Shown: positions 8,296 through 18,277, numbered from the stretch's first letter. The stretch is DNA of 35,196 bases from an uncultured Caulobacterales bacterium (GCA_903837135.1 CAILTK010000083.1:1-35196); one strand, 5' to 3'. Numbers and translations: made by a program. Notes: a model not told the origin generated them from the sequence alone.

Positions 8296-9384
8296 TCAGC
8301 CGTCCAAAATGCGCCCCAGCATCCGCGCCGTGTAGTCCACCAACGGGATGATGCGAGCATAGTTCAGGCGCGCGGGACCAATCACGCCGATGGCGCCCAC
8401 CACCTTCTGTCGGCCCGACATATAGGGCGCCGCGATCAGGGCGGAACCCGAAAGCGAGAAAAGCCGTGTTTCCGCGCCGATGAAGATGCGGACGCCCTCG
8501 GCCTCGCGCACGTCGTCGAGCAGGCCGATCAGCCGCTCCTTCTGCTCCAGATCGTCGAACAGCATGCGAACGCGTTCGAGATCCTCGCGCGCCGAGGCGT
8601 CCTGCAGCAGGTTGGCGCGGCCGCGCACGATCAGCGCGCGCTCCACGGGATTGTCGCTGGTCCAGGCGGCCAGCCCGTCCTCCACCAGCCGGGCGGCGGT
8701 GATGTCGAGGGCGCGCCGGGCCTGGTCCAGCTCCCCGCCGATCTCGCTCTTCGCTTCGGCCAGGGTGCGGCCGCGCAGGCGCGCGTTGAGGAAGTTGGAG
8801 GCCTCCTGCATGGCCGACGGCGTGAGGCCCGGCGGCGTCCGCATCAGCCGGTTCTCGATGGTGCCGTCCTCGAACACCATCACCGCCAGCGCCTGATCGG
8901 GGCCGAGGGCGACGAACTCCACGTGCTTGACGCCGTAGTCGCGCGCCGGCGTCACCACCACGCCGGCGCCGCCGGCCAGGCCGGAGAGCAGGGAGGAGGC
9001 CTGATCCAGCGCCTCCTCGAAACTGCGGCCCTTGCCGGTCAGGCGCGTCTCGATCGCCCGTCGCTCGTCTTCCCCCACGTCGCCGACCTCGAGCAGGCCG
9101 TCGACGAACAGCCGCAGGCCGGCGTGGGTCGGCAGCCGGCCGGCCGAGGTGTGCGGCGCGGCGAGCAGGCCGAGTTCGGTCAGGTCCTGCATGGTGTTGC
9201 GGATCGAGGCCGCCGACAGGGCCATGCCGCCGCGCGACACGGTGCGCGAGCCCACCGGCTCGCCGGTCTCGAGATAGGTCTCGACCACGCGCCGGAAGAT
9301 GTCGCGCGCGCGTTCGTCCAGGGCGCCGATGCCGGGGCTTTCAAACAGGGCGCTGATCGAGCTGGATGTGGTGAACTTGGGCAT
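8296..9384 (-). CDS. hrcA: Heat-inducible transcription repressor HrcA
   Basis: A 362-residue repressor that binds CIRCE operators of chaperone genes and is stabilised by GroEL. The N-terminal winged helix covers about residues 18-85 ([50 protein letters not shown]). A GAF-like and a dimerisation region follow, with a typical C-terminal part ([13 protein letters not shown]). Start 9384 (MPKFTTS) gives the usual length; an ATG at 9405 is possible and no strong ribosome site favours either. No CIRCE sequence is found in its own upstream region, so autoregulation through CIRCE is not supported here. Presumably an operon with grpE. Confidence 0.95.
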   Translation of the reverse strand: MPKFTTSSSISALFESPGIGALDERARDIFRRVVETYLETGEPVGSRTVSRGGMALSAASIRNTMQDLTELGLLAAPHTSAGRLPTHAGLRLFVDGLLEVGDVGEDERRAIETRLTGKGRSFEEALDQASSLLSGLAGGAGVVVTPARDYGVKHVEFVALGPDQALAVMVFEDGTIENRLMRTPPGLTPSAMQEASNFLNARLRGRTLAEAKSEIGGELDQARRALDITAARLVEDGLAAWTSDNPVERALIVRGRANLLQDASAREDLERVRMLFDDLEQKERLIGLLDDVREAEGVRIFIGAETRLFSLSGSALIAAPYMSGRQKVVGAIGVIGPARLNYARIIPLVDYTARMLGRILDG

Positions 9385-9424
9385 GGCGCGGCGGTGACCC
9401 GCCATGGACGCGGGCGTACTGAAT

Positions 9425-9462
9425 AGGATAAGCGGCGTTCCCGCTTGTGCAAGCGAACGCTT
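9425..9462. promoter_or_regulatory. Overlapping dyads and candidate hrcA promoter in the hrcA/rph gap
   Basis: Three overlapping inverted repeats are made of alternating AAGCG and CGCTT words: AAGCGG/CCGCTT (9430-9446), CGCTTG/CAAGCG (9442-9455) and AAGCG/CGCTT (9451-9462). On the minus strand a weak promoter can be read as TTGCAC (9452-9447) then 16 bases then TATCCT (9430-9425), with the dyads in and beside the spacer. Palindromes are seen; promoter and operator roles are inferred. Confidence 0.35.
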
Positions 9463-9472
9463 CGGAACCCTC

Positions 9473-10213
9473 ATGTTCACGCCCAGCACCACCAGCCGGC
9501 CCTCGGGCCGCGCCGCCGACCAGCTCCGTCCCGTCGTCCTGGAGACCGGGGTCAACCGCTATGCGGAAGGCTCCTGCCTGGTCAGCTTCGGGCACACCAA
9601 GGTGCTCGTCACCGCCAGCCTCGAGGAGGGCGTGCCGGGGTTCCTGCGCGGCAAGGGGCAGGGCTGGGTGACCGCCGAGTACGGCATGCTGCCGCGCGCC
9701 ACCCATACCCGCGGCCGGCGCGAGGCGGCCCAGGGCAAGCAGTCCGGCCGCACCCAGGAGATCCAGCGGCTGATCGGCCGCTCCCTGCGCGCGGTCGTCG
9801 ACCTCAAGGCGCTCGGCGAGCGCCAGATCAGCGTCGACTGCGACGTGATCCAGGCCGACGGCGGCACGCGCACCGCTTCGATCACCGGAGCCTGGGTCGC
9901 CCTGCGGCAATGCTGCGACTACCTGCTGGCCGAGGGCCTGATCAAGGCCGATCCGATCCTCGACCAGGTGGCCGCCATCTCCTGCGGCGTCCACGCCGAC
10001 CAGCCGGTGCTCGACCTCGACTACGAGGAGGATTCAGCCGCCGAGGCCGACGCCAACTTCGTTCTCACCGGCGCGGGCGACATCGTCGAGATCCAGGCCA
10101 CCGGCGAGCGGCGCGGCTTCACCCGCGACGAGTTCGAGGCCCTGTTCTCCCTGGCCCGTACCGGAATCGCCGACCTGGTCGAGATGCAGAAGACGGCGGT
10201 GGTGAAGGCCTGA
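9473..10213 (+). CDS. rph: Ribonuclease PH
   Basis: A 246-residue phosphorolytic 3'-5' exoribonuclease that trims tRNA 3' ends. Diagnostic blocks are [13 protein letters not shown] near the N-terminus, [24 protein letters not shown], the RSLRAVVDL helix and [15 protein letters not shown], which forms the phosphate-binding and catalytic site. The ATG at 9473 is chosen because it places [14 protein letters not shown] at the usual N-terminus; an upstream in-frame ATG at 9404 would add 23 unlikely residues and overlap the start region of hrcA. It is divergent from hrcA, as in Caulobacter, and ends 2 bases before a convergent gene. Confidence 0.97.
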   Translation: MFTPSTTSRPSGRAADQLRPVVLETGVNRYAEGSCLVSFGHTKVLVTASLEEGVPGFLRGKGQGWVTAEYGMLPRATHTRGRREAAQGKQSGRTQEIQRLIGRSLRAVVDLKALGERQISVDCDVIQADGGTRTASITGAWVALRQCCDYLLAEGLIKADPILDQVAAISCGVHADQPVLDLDYEEDSAAEADANFVLTGAGDIVEIQATGERRGFTRDEFEALFSLARTGIADLVEMQKTAVVKA

Positions 10214-10215
10214 TC

Positions 10216-10737
10216 CTACGGAAATAGCGACGCATCATCGCCCTGAGATCGGATCAGGATGCGGCCCACCAGGGGGTGCGCCGTCGCCTTCATGAGCGTC
10301 GGGTTGCTCGGATAGCGCCTCCCGTCGAAGGCCAGCGCGACTTCGGCCGGGGCTACGCCTCCGCCAGCGACACCGACACCGATATCGCGCCAGCCTTTGT
10401 GGGCTGAGGAGAGCAGCTTGATAGGGGTCCGAGTGACCGTGGTGGACATCACAGGCCTATAACCATCGCGTCCCGCTGGGGTCAGGACCATCGCCTTACA
10501 CCCTCCACTGCCGCACCAGTCCGGACCTGTCAGGTAGACGATCGCCTCGGGGCGGCCATCTCCGTTGAGGTCTGCGAACGAGACCGCGTAACGTATCGAC
10601 GCATGGGACCCGCCATGTCGGCTGACGTAAGACTGGAGAAAAGCGCGAACCCTGAGCGACGCATCAGCCTGCGTTCCGCCCGCCGCCGCGGATGCGGCGA
10701 TTGCCAGCGTCGCCATAGCGAACAGGCCGCGGCGCAT
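10216..10737 (-). CDS. Conserved hypothetical secreted protein with calcium-loop-like segment
   Basis: A 173-residue protein with an N-terminal signal peptide (MRRGLFAMATLAIAASAAA, cleavage around residues 19-26). The mature part has a DLNGDGRPEAIVYL segment that looks like an EF-hand or FG-GAP-type loop, then CGSGGCKAMVL with a likely disulfide pair. The same arrangement occurs in many unnamed proteobacterial periplasmic proteins. Its ATG overlaps the stop of the acyl-CoA dehydrogenase gene by one base (TGATG), which suggests translational coupling. It ends 2 bases from rph, tail to tail. G+C looks slightly lower than its neighbours by eye. I do not know its function. Confidence 0.8.
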   Translation of the reverse strand: MRRGLFAMATLAIAASAAAGGTQADASLRVRAFLQSYVSRHGGSHASIRYAVSFADLNGDGRPEAIVYLTGPDWCGSGGCKAMVLTPAGRDGYRPVMSTTVTRTPIKLLSSAHKGWRDIGVGVAGGGVAPAEVALAFDGRRYPSNPTLMKATAHPLVGRILIRSQGDDASLFP

Positions 10738-12431
10738 CAGTTCCTGCCTTCCTCGAGCAGCCGGCGGGCGATCACCTGGGCCTGGATCTCGCCGGCGCCC
10801 TCGAAGATATTTAGGATGCGGGCGTCGCACAGGATGCGGCTGATCGGATACTCCAGGGCGAAGCCGTTGCCGCCGTGGATCTGCACGGCGTTGTCGGCGG
10901 CGGCCCAGGCCACGCGGGCCGCGAGAAGCTTGGCCATCCCGGCCTCGAGGTCGCAGCGGCGCCCCTGGTCCTTTTCGGACGCCGCGAAATAGCTGAGCTG
11001 GCGCACGCCCATGATCTCGGCGGCCATCATGGCCAGCTTGTTGTGCACCCGCGGGAAGGCGAAGATCGCTTGGCCGAACTGCTGGCGCGAGAGGGCGTAG
11101 CTGAGGCCGGTCTCCATGGCGTTCTGCGCCACGCCGATGGCGCGGGCCGCGGTCTGGATACGGGCGCTCTCGAAGGTGGCCATCAGCTGCTTGAAGCCCT
11201 GGCCGGGCGTCCCGCCCAGCAGGTTGGCCTCCGGCACGGCGAAGCCGTCGAACCCGATCTCGAACTCCTTCATGCCGCGATAGCCGAGCACCTCGATCTC
11301 GCCGCCGCTCATCCCCTGCGCCGGAAAGGGGGTGTCGTCGGTCCCGCGCGGCTTTTCGGCCAGCAGCATGGAGAGGCCGCGGTGATCGGTCGTGCCGGCT
11401 TCGGTGCGGACCAGAAGGGTCATCACGTCGGCGCGGCTGGCGTGGGTGATCCAGGTCTTGTTTCCGGTCACGCTCCAGGATCCGTCGACCAGGGCGGCGC
11501 GGGTGCGCAGGGCGCCGAGGTCCGAACCGGTGTTGGGTTCGGTGAAGACCGCCGTCGGCAGGACCTCGGCCGAGGCGATCCTCGGCAGCCATTCGGCCTT
11601 CTGCGCCTCGGTGCCGCCGGTGAGGATCAGCTCGGCGGCGATCTCCGAGCGGGTGCCCAGCGAGCCGACGCCGATATAGCCCCGCGACAGCTCCTCGGAG
11701 ACCACGCACATGGCGGTCTTGCCGAGGCCGGCGCCGCCGAATTCCTCCGGGATGGTCAGGCCGAACACGCCGAGCCGGCCGAGCTCCTCCACCAGGTCGA
11801 TGGGGATCAGTTCATCCCTGAGATGCCAGCCGTGGGCGTAGGGGAGGACCTTTTCCTCGGCGAAGGCGTGGAACTGGTCGCGGATCATCTCGAAGGTGTC
11901 GTCCAGGCCGGTGGCCTCGACCGTGGCCCGGCCCTGGGCGTCGGCCACCCGTTCGGCGAGTCGGGACTTGACCGCCTGGCCGCCGGCCTCGGCCATCAGC
12001 CGCGCCAACGGCGGCGCGGTCAGCAGGTCGATCTGTTCGCGGGTGACGCCGAGGTCCGCCGGCCGCGCCACCTCGCCCTGGTTCATCGGTATCCCGCCCA
12101 AGAGCTGGCAGGCGTATTCGGCGGTGAGCAGGCGCACCAGCAGCTGCTCGGTCTCGCCGAAGGCGCCCATCGCCTGCAGCCGGCCGGCCCAGCCGTGCAC
12201 CTGGCGGAACAGCTCGGCGTAGGTGGCGTACCAGGCCAGGGCGTGCACCGCGTGCTGCTCGCGGTCCATCGCCAGCCGGTCGAGCTTGCCGCCGGGGGAG
12301 ACCTTGGCGCGGACCGCCGGGATCGCCGCCCGCATGAACGCGTCGACCGCCTGGGCCGCGGCCGCCAAAGTCGGGATCAGATCCGGCATTGGCAGGACGG
12401 CGTTGGCGTCGGTCGGTTCGATCAGGCTCAT
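10737..12431 (-). CDS. Acyl-CoA dehydrogenase family protein
   Basis: A 564-residue flavoprotein expected to carry out alpha,beta-dehydrogenation of an acyl-CoA. The first ~160 residues form an extra N-terminal helical part not present in the classic ~380-residue enzymes. The core follows: EEFGGAGLGKTAMCVVSEEL, FTEPNTGSDLGALRTRA (FAD/substrate region), ITHASRADVMTLLVRT, YALSRQQFGQAIFAFPRVHNKLA and the C-terminal VQIHGGNGFALEYPISRILCDAR. The medium-chain-type catalytic Glu is likely the one in NIFEGAGEIQ near the end. AGAGGAG stands 6 bases before the ATG. It is divergent from a lipoprotein gene and translationally coupled to the secreted protein downstream. Substrate chain length cannot be told. 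Confidence 0.92.
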   Translation of the reverse strand: MSLIEPTDANAVLPMPDLIPTLAAAAQAVDAFMRAAIPAVRAKVSPGGKLDRLAMDREQHAVHALAWYATYAELFRQVHGWAGRLQAMGAFGETEQLLVRLLTAEYACQLLGGIPMNQGEVARPADLGVTREQIDLLTAPPLARLMAEAGGQAVKSRLAERVADAQGRATVEATGLDDTFEMIRDQFHAFAEEKVLPYAHGWHLRDELIPIDLVEELGRLGVFGLTIPEEFGGAGLGKTAMCVVSEELSRGYIGVGSLGTRSEIAAELILTGGTEAQKAEWLPRIASAEVLPTAVFTEPNTGSDLGALRTRAALVDGSWSVTGNKTWITHASRADVMTLLVRTEAGTTDHRGLSMLLAEKPRGTDDTPFPAQGMSGGEIEVLGYRGMKEFEIGFDGFAVPEANLLGGTPGQGFKQLMATFESARIQTAARAIGVAQNAMETGLSYALSRQQFGQAIFAFPRVHNKLAMMAAEIMGVRQLSYFAASEKDQGRRCDLEAGMAKLLAARVAWAAADNAVQIHGGNGFALEYPISRILCDARILNIFEGAGEIQAQVIARRLLEEGRN

Positions 12432-12558
12432 GCGGAACTCCTCTGAAGCGTCAATATCGCACCTGCGAACGCGGCTTCCAAGCCGCGGTATGGCGCGGCG
12501 CGCGGCGGGGCGTTAGGCTTCCGCCTCGGGCGAACGCCATGAGCGGGATCGAAGGGTC

Positions 12559-12921
12559 ATGGAACGAGGACGACGCGCGGTTTTTCTGGCCGGTTTCGCC
12601 CTGGCGGCGACCCTGGGCGGCTGCGGACCGCGCCATCAGCTGCAGCGGCTGCCCAACGGCGACGGCGCCCTGATCGCCATCGTCGACGTCGAGCGGGCCA
12701 CGTTCGGCCTCACGCGCGACGCGGTCGTGTCGGTGGAGGAGAAGGGGGGGCTCGCCAGCGCGGTCGCCACCTTCCACAACATCGAACACATCGAGGTCAG
12801 CTGGCTCGGGCCGGAGGATCTCAACGTCTGCCAGTCGGGCGCGGTGATCGGCTACAAGCCGGCGGTCACTCTGAACACGTCGACCGGGCTCAAGACCGTG
12901 CACGTCCACTACAACTGTTGA
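12559..12921 (+). CDS. Small hypothetical lipoprotein
   Basis: A 120-residue predicted lipoprotein with a twin-Arg-like N-terminus (MERGRRAVFLAGF) and a lipobox ending at Cys22 (TLGGC). The mature region holds short beta-strand-like stretches (GALIAIVDVERA, HIEVSWLGPEDLNV) and ends with YNC, leaving two non-lipid cysteines that may pair. A GAAGGG ribosome site lies just before the ATG. It is divergent from the acyl-CoA dehydrogenase gene, with a 127-base gap in which I see no clear element, and is followed after 76 bases by aqpZ. I do not recognise a family. Confidence 0.7.
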   Translation: MERGRRAVFLAGFALAATLGGCGPRHQLQRLPNGDGALIAIVDVERATFGLTRDAVVSVEEKGGLASAVATFHNIEHIEVSWLGPEDLNVCQSGAVIGYKPAVTLNTSTGLKTVHVHYNC

Positions 12922-12997
12922 CATTTGCGGGGTCGCCGCCGCCGCCGCCCGCGCCTAATCTCGGCCGGCCGACGGGATCGGCGTGCGGGAGGCGGAA

Positions 12998-13723
12998 ATG
13001 TTGAAGAAGCTTATCGCCGAGTTTCTGGGGACGGGCTGGCTGGTTCTGGGCGGGTGCGGATCGGCGGTGCTGGCCGCCGCCTTCCCGCAGCTCGGGATCG
13101 GTTTCGCCGGCGTCGCCCTGGCCTTCGGCCTGACGGTGGTGACCATGGCCTACGCCATCGGTCACGTGTCGGGCTGCCATCTCAACCCGGCCGTGTCGGT
13201 CGGACTGTGGGCGGGCGGACGGTTCGACGCCAGGCAGCTGCCGGGCTACATCGCCGCCCAGGTGCTGGGCGCCACGGCGGGCGCCGGCGTGCTCTACCTG
13301 ATCGCCAGCGGACATGCGGGCTTCAGCCTGGCCGGCGGCTTCGCCAGCAACGGCTACGGCGAACATTCGCCCGGCGGCTACGGCCTTCTGGCCGCCTTCG
13401 TGTGCGAATTCGTGCTGACCTTCACCTTCCTGTTCGTGATCATGGGCTCGACCCACGGCGCCGCCCCCAAGGGGTTCGCGCCGCTGGCCATCGGGCTCTG
13501 CCTGACCCTGATCCATCTGATCTCGATCCCGGTGACCAACACCTCGGTCAATCCGGCGCGCTCGACCGGGCCGGCGCTGTTCGTCGGGGGATGGGCGCTG
13601 AGTCAGCTGTGGCTGTTCTGGGTCGCGCCCCTGCTGGGGGCCGCGGCGGGCGGGGTCGCCTATCGCTACCTCAGTCCCGCCCAGCCGGCGCCGACCGACG
13701 TGTCCGGCGACGCGACCCCATAG
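12998..13723 (+). CDS. aqpZ: Aquaporin Z
   Basis: A 241-residue inner-membrane water channel of the MIP family. Two NPA pore motifs are present: HLNPAVSVG in the first half and [11 protein letters not shown] in the second, where the Arg after NPA is the selectivity-filter arginine. Six hydrophobic helices and an early EFLGT motif are visible. Narrow water-specific type is suggested by the His-containing HLISIP stretch before the second NPA. The ATG at 12998 is preferred over an upstream GTG at 12983 because GGGAGG sits 5 bases before it. It ends 3 bases from the convergent Rieske oxygenase gene. Confidence 0.95.
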   Translation: MLKKLIAEFLGTGWLVLGGCGSAVLAAAFPQLGIGFAGVALAFGLTVVTMAYAIGHVSGCHLNPAVSVGLWAGGRFDARQLPGYIAAQVLGATAGAGVLYLIASGHAGFSLAGGFASNGYGEHSPGGYGLLAAFVCEFVLTFTFLFVIMGSTHGAAPKGFAPLAIGLCLTLIHLISIPVTNTSVNPARSTGPALFVGGWALSQLWLFWVAPLLGAAAGGVAYRYLSPAQPAPTDVSGDATP

Positions 13724-13726
13724 GGC

Positions 13727-14827
13727 TCAGCTCCGCCAGCGCAGGGTCGTCGGCTCGATCGGATTGACGAAGGCGCGGCCTTCCGCGCGGCTCCTGGCCC
13801 ACTCGCGCTTCAGCGCCTGATACCATTTGGCCTGGCGGTCGGCGTCGTCGATCCAGATCAGCGGCGGATCGTATTTCAGCCCCTGGTTCTGCAGGTTCAC
13901 CATGTCGCCGTCCTGCCGCAGGAAGCTGCGCGCGCCGGCGGCGATGAACGGTCGGAAGACGATGAAGGCCGGGTGATCGGACCAGATGATCTGGGTGATG
14001 CGGGTCTTGATCAGCGTGACCGGCGTCAGGCAGGTAAGGGCCAGAACCTGACGGCGGCCCACCTGGATATGCTCCCAGCGGTAGCCGGGCAGGCTGAAGG
14101 TGATCTCCGTCTCCGGCGCGCCGCCGAGAATCCGGTAGGCGCGGCTGTTGCGGGACGGGGCGTGCCGCGTCATCGAAAAGCCGAGCGGGCGCGGCTCGAA
14201 CCGCTTGGCCTTCTCGAGCTGCCTGGCCTTGGAGCGCCACCACCACTGCTGGTGCACATAAGGCCCGTGGGTCGGGTCCATCAGCCCGACGACCGCCTGG
14301 TCGATATGCGTGTCGAAGTCCATCCGGTCGACCAGCTTGGGCGCCCCGCCGACCACGCCGTCGAAATGGGGCGCGGCGCATGCGGGGGTCGCCTCGCGCG
14401 GATCGGCCGCGACATAGACGTAGATAAGTCCCTGGTCCTCGCGCACCGGATAGGCGCGCACGCGGATCCGCTCGACCTCGAGATCCTGGTCGGCGAGCAG
14501 CGAAGGCACCGAGGTGCAGACCCCGTCCGCCGCCCGGAAGCGCCAGCCGTGGTACGGGCACTCGACGGCCTCGCCCTCGCTACCGAACGTCACCACCCGG
14601 CCCGCTGACAGGGGGGCGGCCCGGTGCGGGCAGACGTCGCGCAGGGCGAAGGCCTTGCCCGACCGGGTGCGCCCGATCAGCACCGGCTCGCCGAGCATCT
14701 CGAGGCGCCGCAGCGCGCCGGGCTTCACCTCGCGCGAGAGGGCGGCGAAATACCAGAGGTCGTAGAGGAAGCCGCGCCCGAACGCGGCGTCCGTTCCGGC
14801 GCCTGCCTTGATCTCGCCGTCAGCCAT
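13727..14827 (-). CDS. Rieske [2Fe-2S] aromatic ring-hydroxylating oxygenase-type protein
   Basis: A 366-residue oxygenase alpha-subunit-like protein. The Rieske cluster ligands are Cys66, His68, Cys90 and His93 (CPHRAAPL ... CPYHGW). In the C-terminal half, the mononuclear iron site is likely provided by the two histidines of DPTHGPYVHQQ plus a downstream acidic residue. It resembles single-component-type oxygenases (VanA or pheophorbide-oxygenase-like group) in size, and no beta subunit, ferredoxin or reductase gene is next to it, so its electron donor must be encoded elsewhere. Substrate is unknown. No close ribosome site is obvious at the ATG. Confidence 0.88.
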   Translation of the reverse strand: MADGEIKAGAGTDAAFGRGFLYDLWYFAALSREVKPGALRRLEMLGEPVLIGRTRSGKAFALRDVCPHRAAPLSAGRVVTFGSEGEAVECPYHGWRFRAADGVCTSVPSLLADQDLEVERIRVRAYPVREDQGLIYVYVAADPREATPACAAPHFDGVVGGAPKLVDRMDFDTHIDQAVVGLMDPTHGPYVHQQWWWRSKARQLEKAKRFEPRPLGFSMTRHAPSRNSRAYRILGGAPETEITFSLPGYRWEHIQVGRRQVLALTCLTPVTLIKTRITQIIWSDHPAFIVFRPFIAAGARSFLRQDGDMVNLQNQGLKYDPPLIWIDDADRQAKWYQALKREWARSRAEGRAFVNPIEPTTLRWRS

Positions 14828-14884
14828 GGCCGTGCCTTACCCGCAAACCCCGGGGCGCCCAACCCCGGAACGTTCCGGAGGCGG

Positions 14885-16351
14885 TCACCCGGCGCTCCGG
14901 ACCATCAGCTGGGCGTAGAAGTCCGCCATCCGCTTCAGGTCGGCGACCCTCAGGTGTTCGTTCACCCCGTGGATCATCTCTATGTCCTTGAGACTGAACA
15001 GGATCGGCTGGAACCGGTAGACGTCGCCCGTGACCAGGGACATGCTGCGTCCGTCGGTTCCGGCGGTGACCAGCGACGGGGCCACGGGGACGCCGGGGAA
15101 CTGGCGCGCGGCGACGCCGGCCACGTCCCGCCACCCTTCGGACCGGGTCGAGGAGACCGGCGAGGGATCGCGCGGGGCGCCCACCCAGCTCAGCGTCACG
15201 GGCAGCGGTCCGATCGCCGCCCTGGCCCGCGCCATGACGTCCGCCGACGTCTGTCCGGGAGCGATGCGGTAGTTGATCTCCGCCGTGGCCAGGCCCGGCA
15301 GCACATTGTCCTTGGGCGAGCCGGACAGCATGGTCGGGGCGATGGTGGTGTGCAGCATCGCCTGCCCGGGCGGCGTGGCGCCGATCTCGTGCGCCAGCAT
15401 GGGCGCGAACAGCCAGGCGTTGGCCACCGCCATCCGCACCGGGAAACTCAGCCGCGGCGCCATCACCCTCAGCATGTCCGCGGTCGGTCCGCCGTAGCGC
15501 AGCGGGAAGGGGTGGTCGGCGATCGCCGTCACCGCCCGCGCTACCAGGGTGGCGGCGGTATTCCTGGGCGGCGCGGACGAATGGCCGCCGGCCCCCCGCG
15601 CCGTGATCTTCAGGGTGGCGTAGCCCTTTTCGGAGATGCCGATCAGAGCCGCCGGGCCCTTGGTGAGGGGAAAGTCGGCGACCACCACCGAGCCTTCGTC
15701 GAGGGCGAACAGGGCCCGGACGCCGCGCGCCTTCAACGCCTCCGCCGCGGCCCTCGCGCCGGAGCCGCGCACCTCCTCGTCGTGGCCGGACACGAGGTAG
15801 ATGGTCCGTTTCGGCTGGAAACCCTGCGCCGCCAGCGCTTCGGCGGCCTCCATCAGGGCCACCAGCGAGCCCTTGTCGTCGATCGCGCCGCGGCCCCAGA
15901 CCGCGCCGTCGCGGATCTCCCCGCCGAACGGATCGACGCTCCACAGGCCGCGGGTCTCGTCCGCCACCGGCACCACGTCCTGGTGCGCCATCAGGATGAT
16001 CGGCGGGAGGGAGGGGTCCGACCCCTTCCAGGTCCAGATCAGGGCGCCCTCGCCCACCTGTTCGCGCGGGGCCGCGGCCGACAGGCGCGGATAGGTCGCC
16101 GTCAACCAGTCGCGCAGGGCCGCGAGCGGCCTGGGATCGTCGTCGGCCGCGTTTTCGTGGCTGACGGTCTGGAACCGGACCGCCGCCGACAGGTGCTGGG
16201 CGGCCAGGCCGCCGTCGACCGAAGGGGCCCTGACCTCGGCGGCCGTGTCGGCGGGCGCGGCCTTCAGGGCCTGGGTGCGGTATAGGATCACCGCGGCCAG
16301 CGCCACGAGGGCGAGGACCACCACCAGTGCGCCCGCGCGCCACGTCTTCAT
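14885..16351 (-). CDS. Membrane-anchored M20 family peptidase (PM20D1/carboxypeptidase S-like)
   Basis: A 488-residue zinc hydrolase. An N-terminal hydrophobic segment (about residues 6-24) anchors or exports it. The M20 metal site is clear: MAHQDVVPV (ligand His), [12 protein letters not shown] (bridging Asp) and [11 protein letters not shown] (catalytic and ligand Glu pair), with a dimerisation-type insert in the middle and a terminal His in MIHGVNEHL. Size and motifs fit the M20 group that includes yeast carboxypeptidase S and PM20D1, acting on N-acyl or dipeptide bonds. The start at 16351 has GGGGAG 7 bases upstream and is preferred over 16366. It is divergent from metX with a 97-base gap in which no SAM riboswitch is recognisable. 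Confidence 0.92.
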   Translation of the reverse strand: MKTWRAGALVVVLALVALAAVILYRTQALKAAPADTAAEVRAPSVDGGLAAQHLSAAVRFQTVSHENAADDDPRPLAALRDWLTATYPRLSAAAPREQVGEGALIWTWKGSDPSLPPIILMAHQDVVPVADETRGLWSVDPFGGEIRDGAVWGRGAIDDKGSLVALMEAAEALAAQGFQPKRTIYLVSGHDEEVRGSGARAAAEALKARGVRALFALDEGSVVVADFPLTKGPAALIGISEKGYATLKITARGAGGHSSAPPRNTAATLVARAVTAIADHPFPLRYGGPTADMLRVMAPRLSFPVRMAVANAWLFAPMLAHEIGATPPGQAMLHTTIAPTMLSGSPKDNVLPGLATAEINYRIAPGQTSADVMARARAAIGPLPVTLSWVGAPRDPSPVSSTRSEGWRDVAGVAARQFPGVPVAPSLVTAGTDGRSMSLVTGDVYRFQPILFSLKDIEMIHGVNEHLRVADLKRMADFYAQLMVRSAG

Positions 16352-16448
16352 CGCGTCACTCCCCATTTCACGTCCAGCTTCGCCGCCGCAGCGCCCGACC
16401 GCAAGGCTCTCCGTTGACAGGGCGTCGGGCAGGAGGTCCAACGGCGCC

Positions 16449-17594
16449 ATGGTCGAAGTGCTGGCGAAGGCGGCGGGCGAGACGGGCGGCGGAGTCACGC
16501 GGCTCGCCCATCCGCTGCGGCTGGAGTCGGGCGGCAGCCTGGACGCCGTGGAAGTCGCCTACCAGACCTATGGCCGGCTCAACGCCGACCGCTCCAACGC
16601 CATCCTGATCTGCCACGCATTGACGCTCGACCAGCACGTGTCCGGGGTCTACCCCGTCAGCGGCAAGCCCGGCTGGTGGACGCGCCTGGTCGGGCCCGGG
16701 CGCGTGCTCGATACCGATCGGTGGTTCGTGATCTGCTCCAATGTGATCGGCGGCTGCATGGGCTCGACGGGCCCGTCGTCGGTCGATCCCAGGACGGGCC
16801 GGCCCTATGGCCTGAGCTTCCCGGTGATCACCATCGCCGACATGGTCCACGCCCAGGCCTTGCTGGTCGAGGCGCTCGGCGTCACGCGCCTGTTCGCCGT
16901 GGTCGGCGGTTCGATGGGCGGCATGCAGGTACTGGAATGGGCGCGTTCGTATCCGGAGCGGCTGGTCTCGGCGATCTGCCTGGCCTCGGCCGCGCGCCAT
17001 TCGGCCCAGAACATCGCCTTCCACGAGGTCGGACGCCAGGCGATCATGGCCGACCCGGACTGGCGCGGCGGCGACTATCAGATCGCCGGCGTTCGCCCCG
17101 AGAAGGGCCTGGCCGTGGCCCGCATGGCGGCGCACATCACCTATCTGTCCGAGCCGGCCCTGCAGCGCAAGTTCGGCCGCGAGCTGCAGCGCGACGGCCT
17201 GTCGTGGGGATTCGACGCCGACTTTCAGGTGGAGAGCTATCTGCGCCACCAGGGCGCGTCCTTCGTCGACCGGTTCGACGCCAACGCCTACCTCTACATC
17301 ACCCGCGCGATGGACTACTTCGACCTCGCCGCGCCGCACGGCGGCCAGCTCGCGCCGGCGTTCAAGCGGGCGTCCGAGGTGCGGTTCTGCGTTCTGTCCT
17401 TCACCTCCGACTGGCTCTACCCCACCGCCGAAAGCCGCCATGTGGTGCGCGCGCTCAACGCCGTGGGCGCCCGGGTGAGCTTCGTCGAGGTGGAGAGCGA
17501 CAAGGGCCACGACGCCTTCCTGCTCGACGAGCCGGTCATGAACGCGGCCCTGACCGGCTTCCTCGCGGCTACCGCAGAGGCGACGAACCTGTGA
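16449..17594 (+). CDS. metX: Homoserine O-acetyltransferase
   Basis: A 381-residue alpha/beta hydrolase-fold enzyme that acylates homoserine in methionine synthesis. The nucleophile is Ser155 in [10 protein letters not shown]; the catalytic Asp and His are in FTSDWLYP and [10 protein letters not shown]. The early [19 protein letters not shown] block is typical. The ATG at 16449 has AGGAGG about 11 bases upstream; the frame is open further upstream but that part has no family similarity. Its stop overlaps the metW start by 4 bases. MetX with MetW is often an acetyl- or succinyl-transferase, and the acyl donor cannot be decided by eye. Confidence 0.96.
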   Translation: MVEVLAKAAGETGGGVTRLAHPLRLESGGSLDAVEVAYQTYGRLNADRSNAILICHALTLDQHVSGVYPVSGKPGWWTRLVGPGRVLDTDRWFVICSNVIGGCMGSTGPSSVDPRTGRPYGLSFPVITIADMVHAQALLVEALGVTRLFAVVGGSMGGMQVLEWARSYPERLVSAICLASAARHSAQNIAFHEVGRQAIMADPDWRGGDYQIAGVRPEKGLAVARMAAHITYLSEPALQRKFGRELQRDGLSWGFDADFQVESYLRHQGASFVDRFDANAYLYITRAMDYFDLAAPHGGQLAPAFKRASEVRFCVLSFTSDWLYPTAESRHVVRALNAVGARVSFVEVESDKGHDAFLLDEPVMNAALTGFLAATAEATNL

Positions 17595-18256
17595 TCGGCT
17601 TCAGACCCGAGGCCCGGCACGACTTCGACGAGATCCTGCGGCTGGTGCGCCCGGGCGCCCGGGTGCTCGACGTCGGCTGCGGCGAGGGCGTCCTGCTTGA
17701 GCGCCTGTACCGCGAGAAATCCGTCGATGGGCGCGGGGTCGAGATCGGACCGGACGCCGTCTCCGCCTGCCTGGCCAAGGGACTCGCCGTCATGCAGGGG
17801 GACGCCGAGCGCGATCTCGCGGAGTTCAGCGACGCAAGCTTCGACTACGCCATCCTGTCGCAGACCCTGCAGGCGATGCGCGCGCCGCGGACCGTGCTCG
17901 AAGAGCTGTTGCGGCTCGCCGACCGGGCCATCGTCTCCTTCCCGAACTTCGGCCATTGGCGGGTGCGGATGTCGCTGCTGCGCCGCGGCCGGATGCCCGA
18001 GACGCGGGCGCTGCCCGAGGCCTGGTGGGAGACCTCCAACATCCACCTCTGCACCCTGCGCGATTTCACCGACCTGTGCGCCGATCTCGGCCTCAGGATC
18101 GAGGCGGCGTCGGCCCTGGTCCGCGACCGGCCGGCCCGGCCGATGAATCCGCTGGACATGATCGAAAACTGGCGCGCGGAGCAGGCCCTGTTCCTGCTCA
18201 GCCGGCGCACGCCGGTCCATCCCCCGGAAACCGAACAGCGCGATCTGTTCGCTTAG
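17591..18256 (+). CDS. metW: Methionine biosynthesis protein MetW
   Basis: A 221-residue protein with a class I SAM-dependent methyltransferase fold: glycine-rich motif [12 protein letters not shown] near residue 35, then [25 protein letters not shown] and [11 protein letters not shown]. The start is GTG inside the overlap GTGA with the metX stop, so translation is coupled. MetW is known to act together with MetX in methionine synthesis in several proteobacteria, apparently raising its acylation activity. No other met genes are adjacent. It ends 21 bases before the convergent beta-helix gene. Confidence 0.95.
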   Translation: MIGFRPEARHDFDEILRLVRPGARVLDVGCGEGVLLERLYREKSVDGRGVEIGPDAVSACLAKGLAVMQGDAERDLAEFSDASFDYAILSQTLQAMRAPRTVLEELLRLADRAIVSFPNFGHWRVRMSLLRRGRMPETRALPEAWWETSNIHLCTLRDFTDLCADLGLRIEAASALVRDRPARPMNPLDMIENWRAEQALFLLSRRTPVHPPETEQRDLFA

Positions 18257-18277
18257 GTCCGGGCGGGACCGGGCCGC

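Noticed and set aside
12918-12923. Perfect TTGACA in front of aqpZ.
   Set aside because: It overlaps the end of the lipoprotein gene, and no -10-like sequence lies 15-19 bases downstream; the nearest candidate is about 32 bases away.
16352-16448. Possible SAM-II riboswitch or promoter before metX.
   Set aside because: The conserved SAM-II loop sequences are absent. A TTGACA at 16414 lacks a fitting -10 and would start transcription almost at the ATG.
18256-18270. GGTCC/GGACC dyad after metW as an intrinsic terminator.
   Set aside because: Only 5-bp arms and no following T run on either strand.
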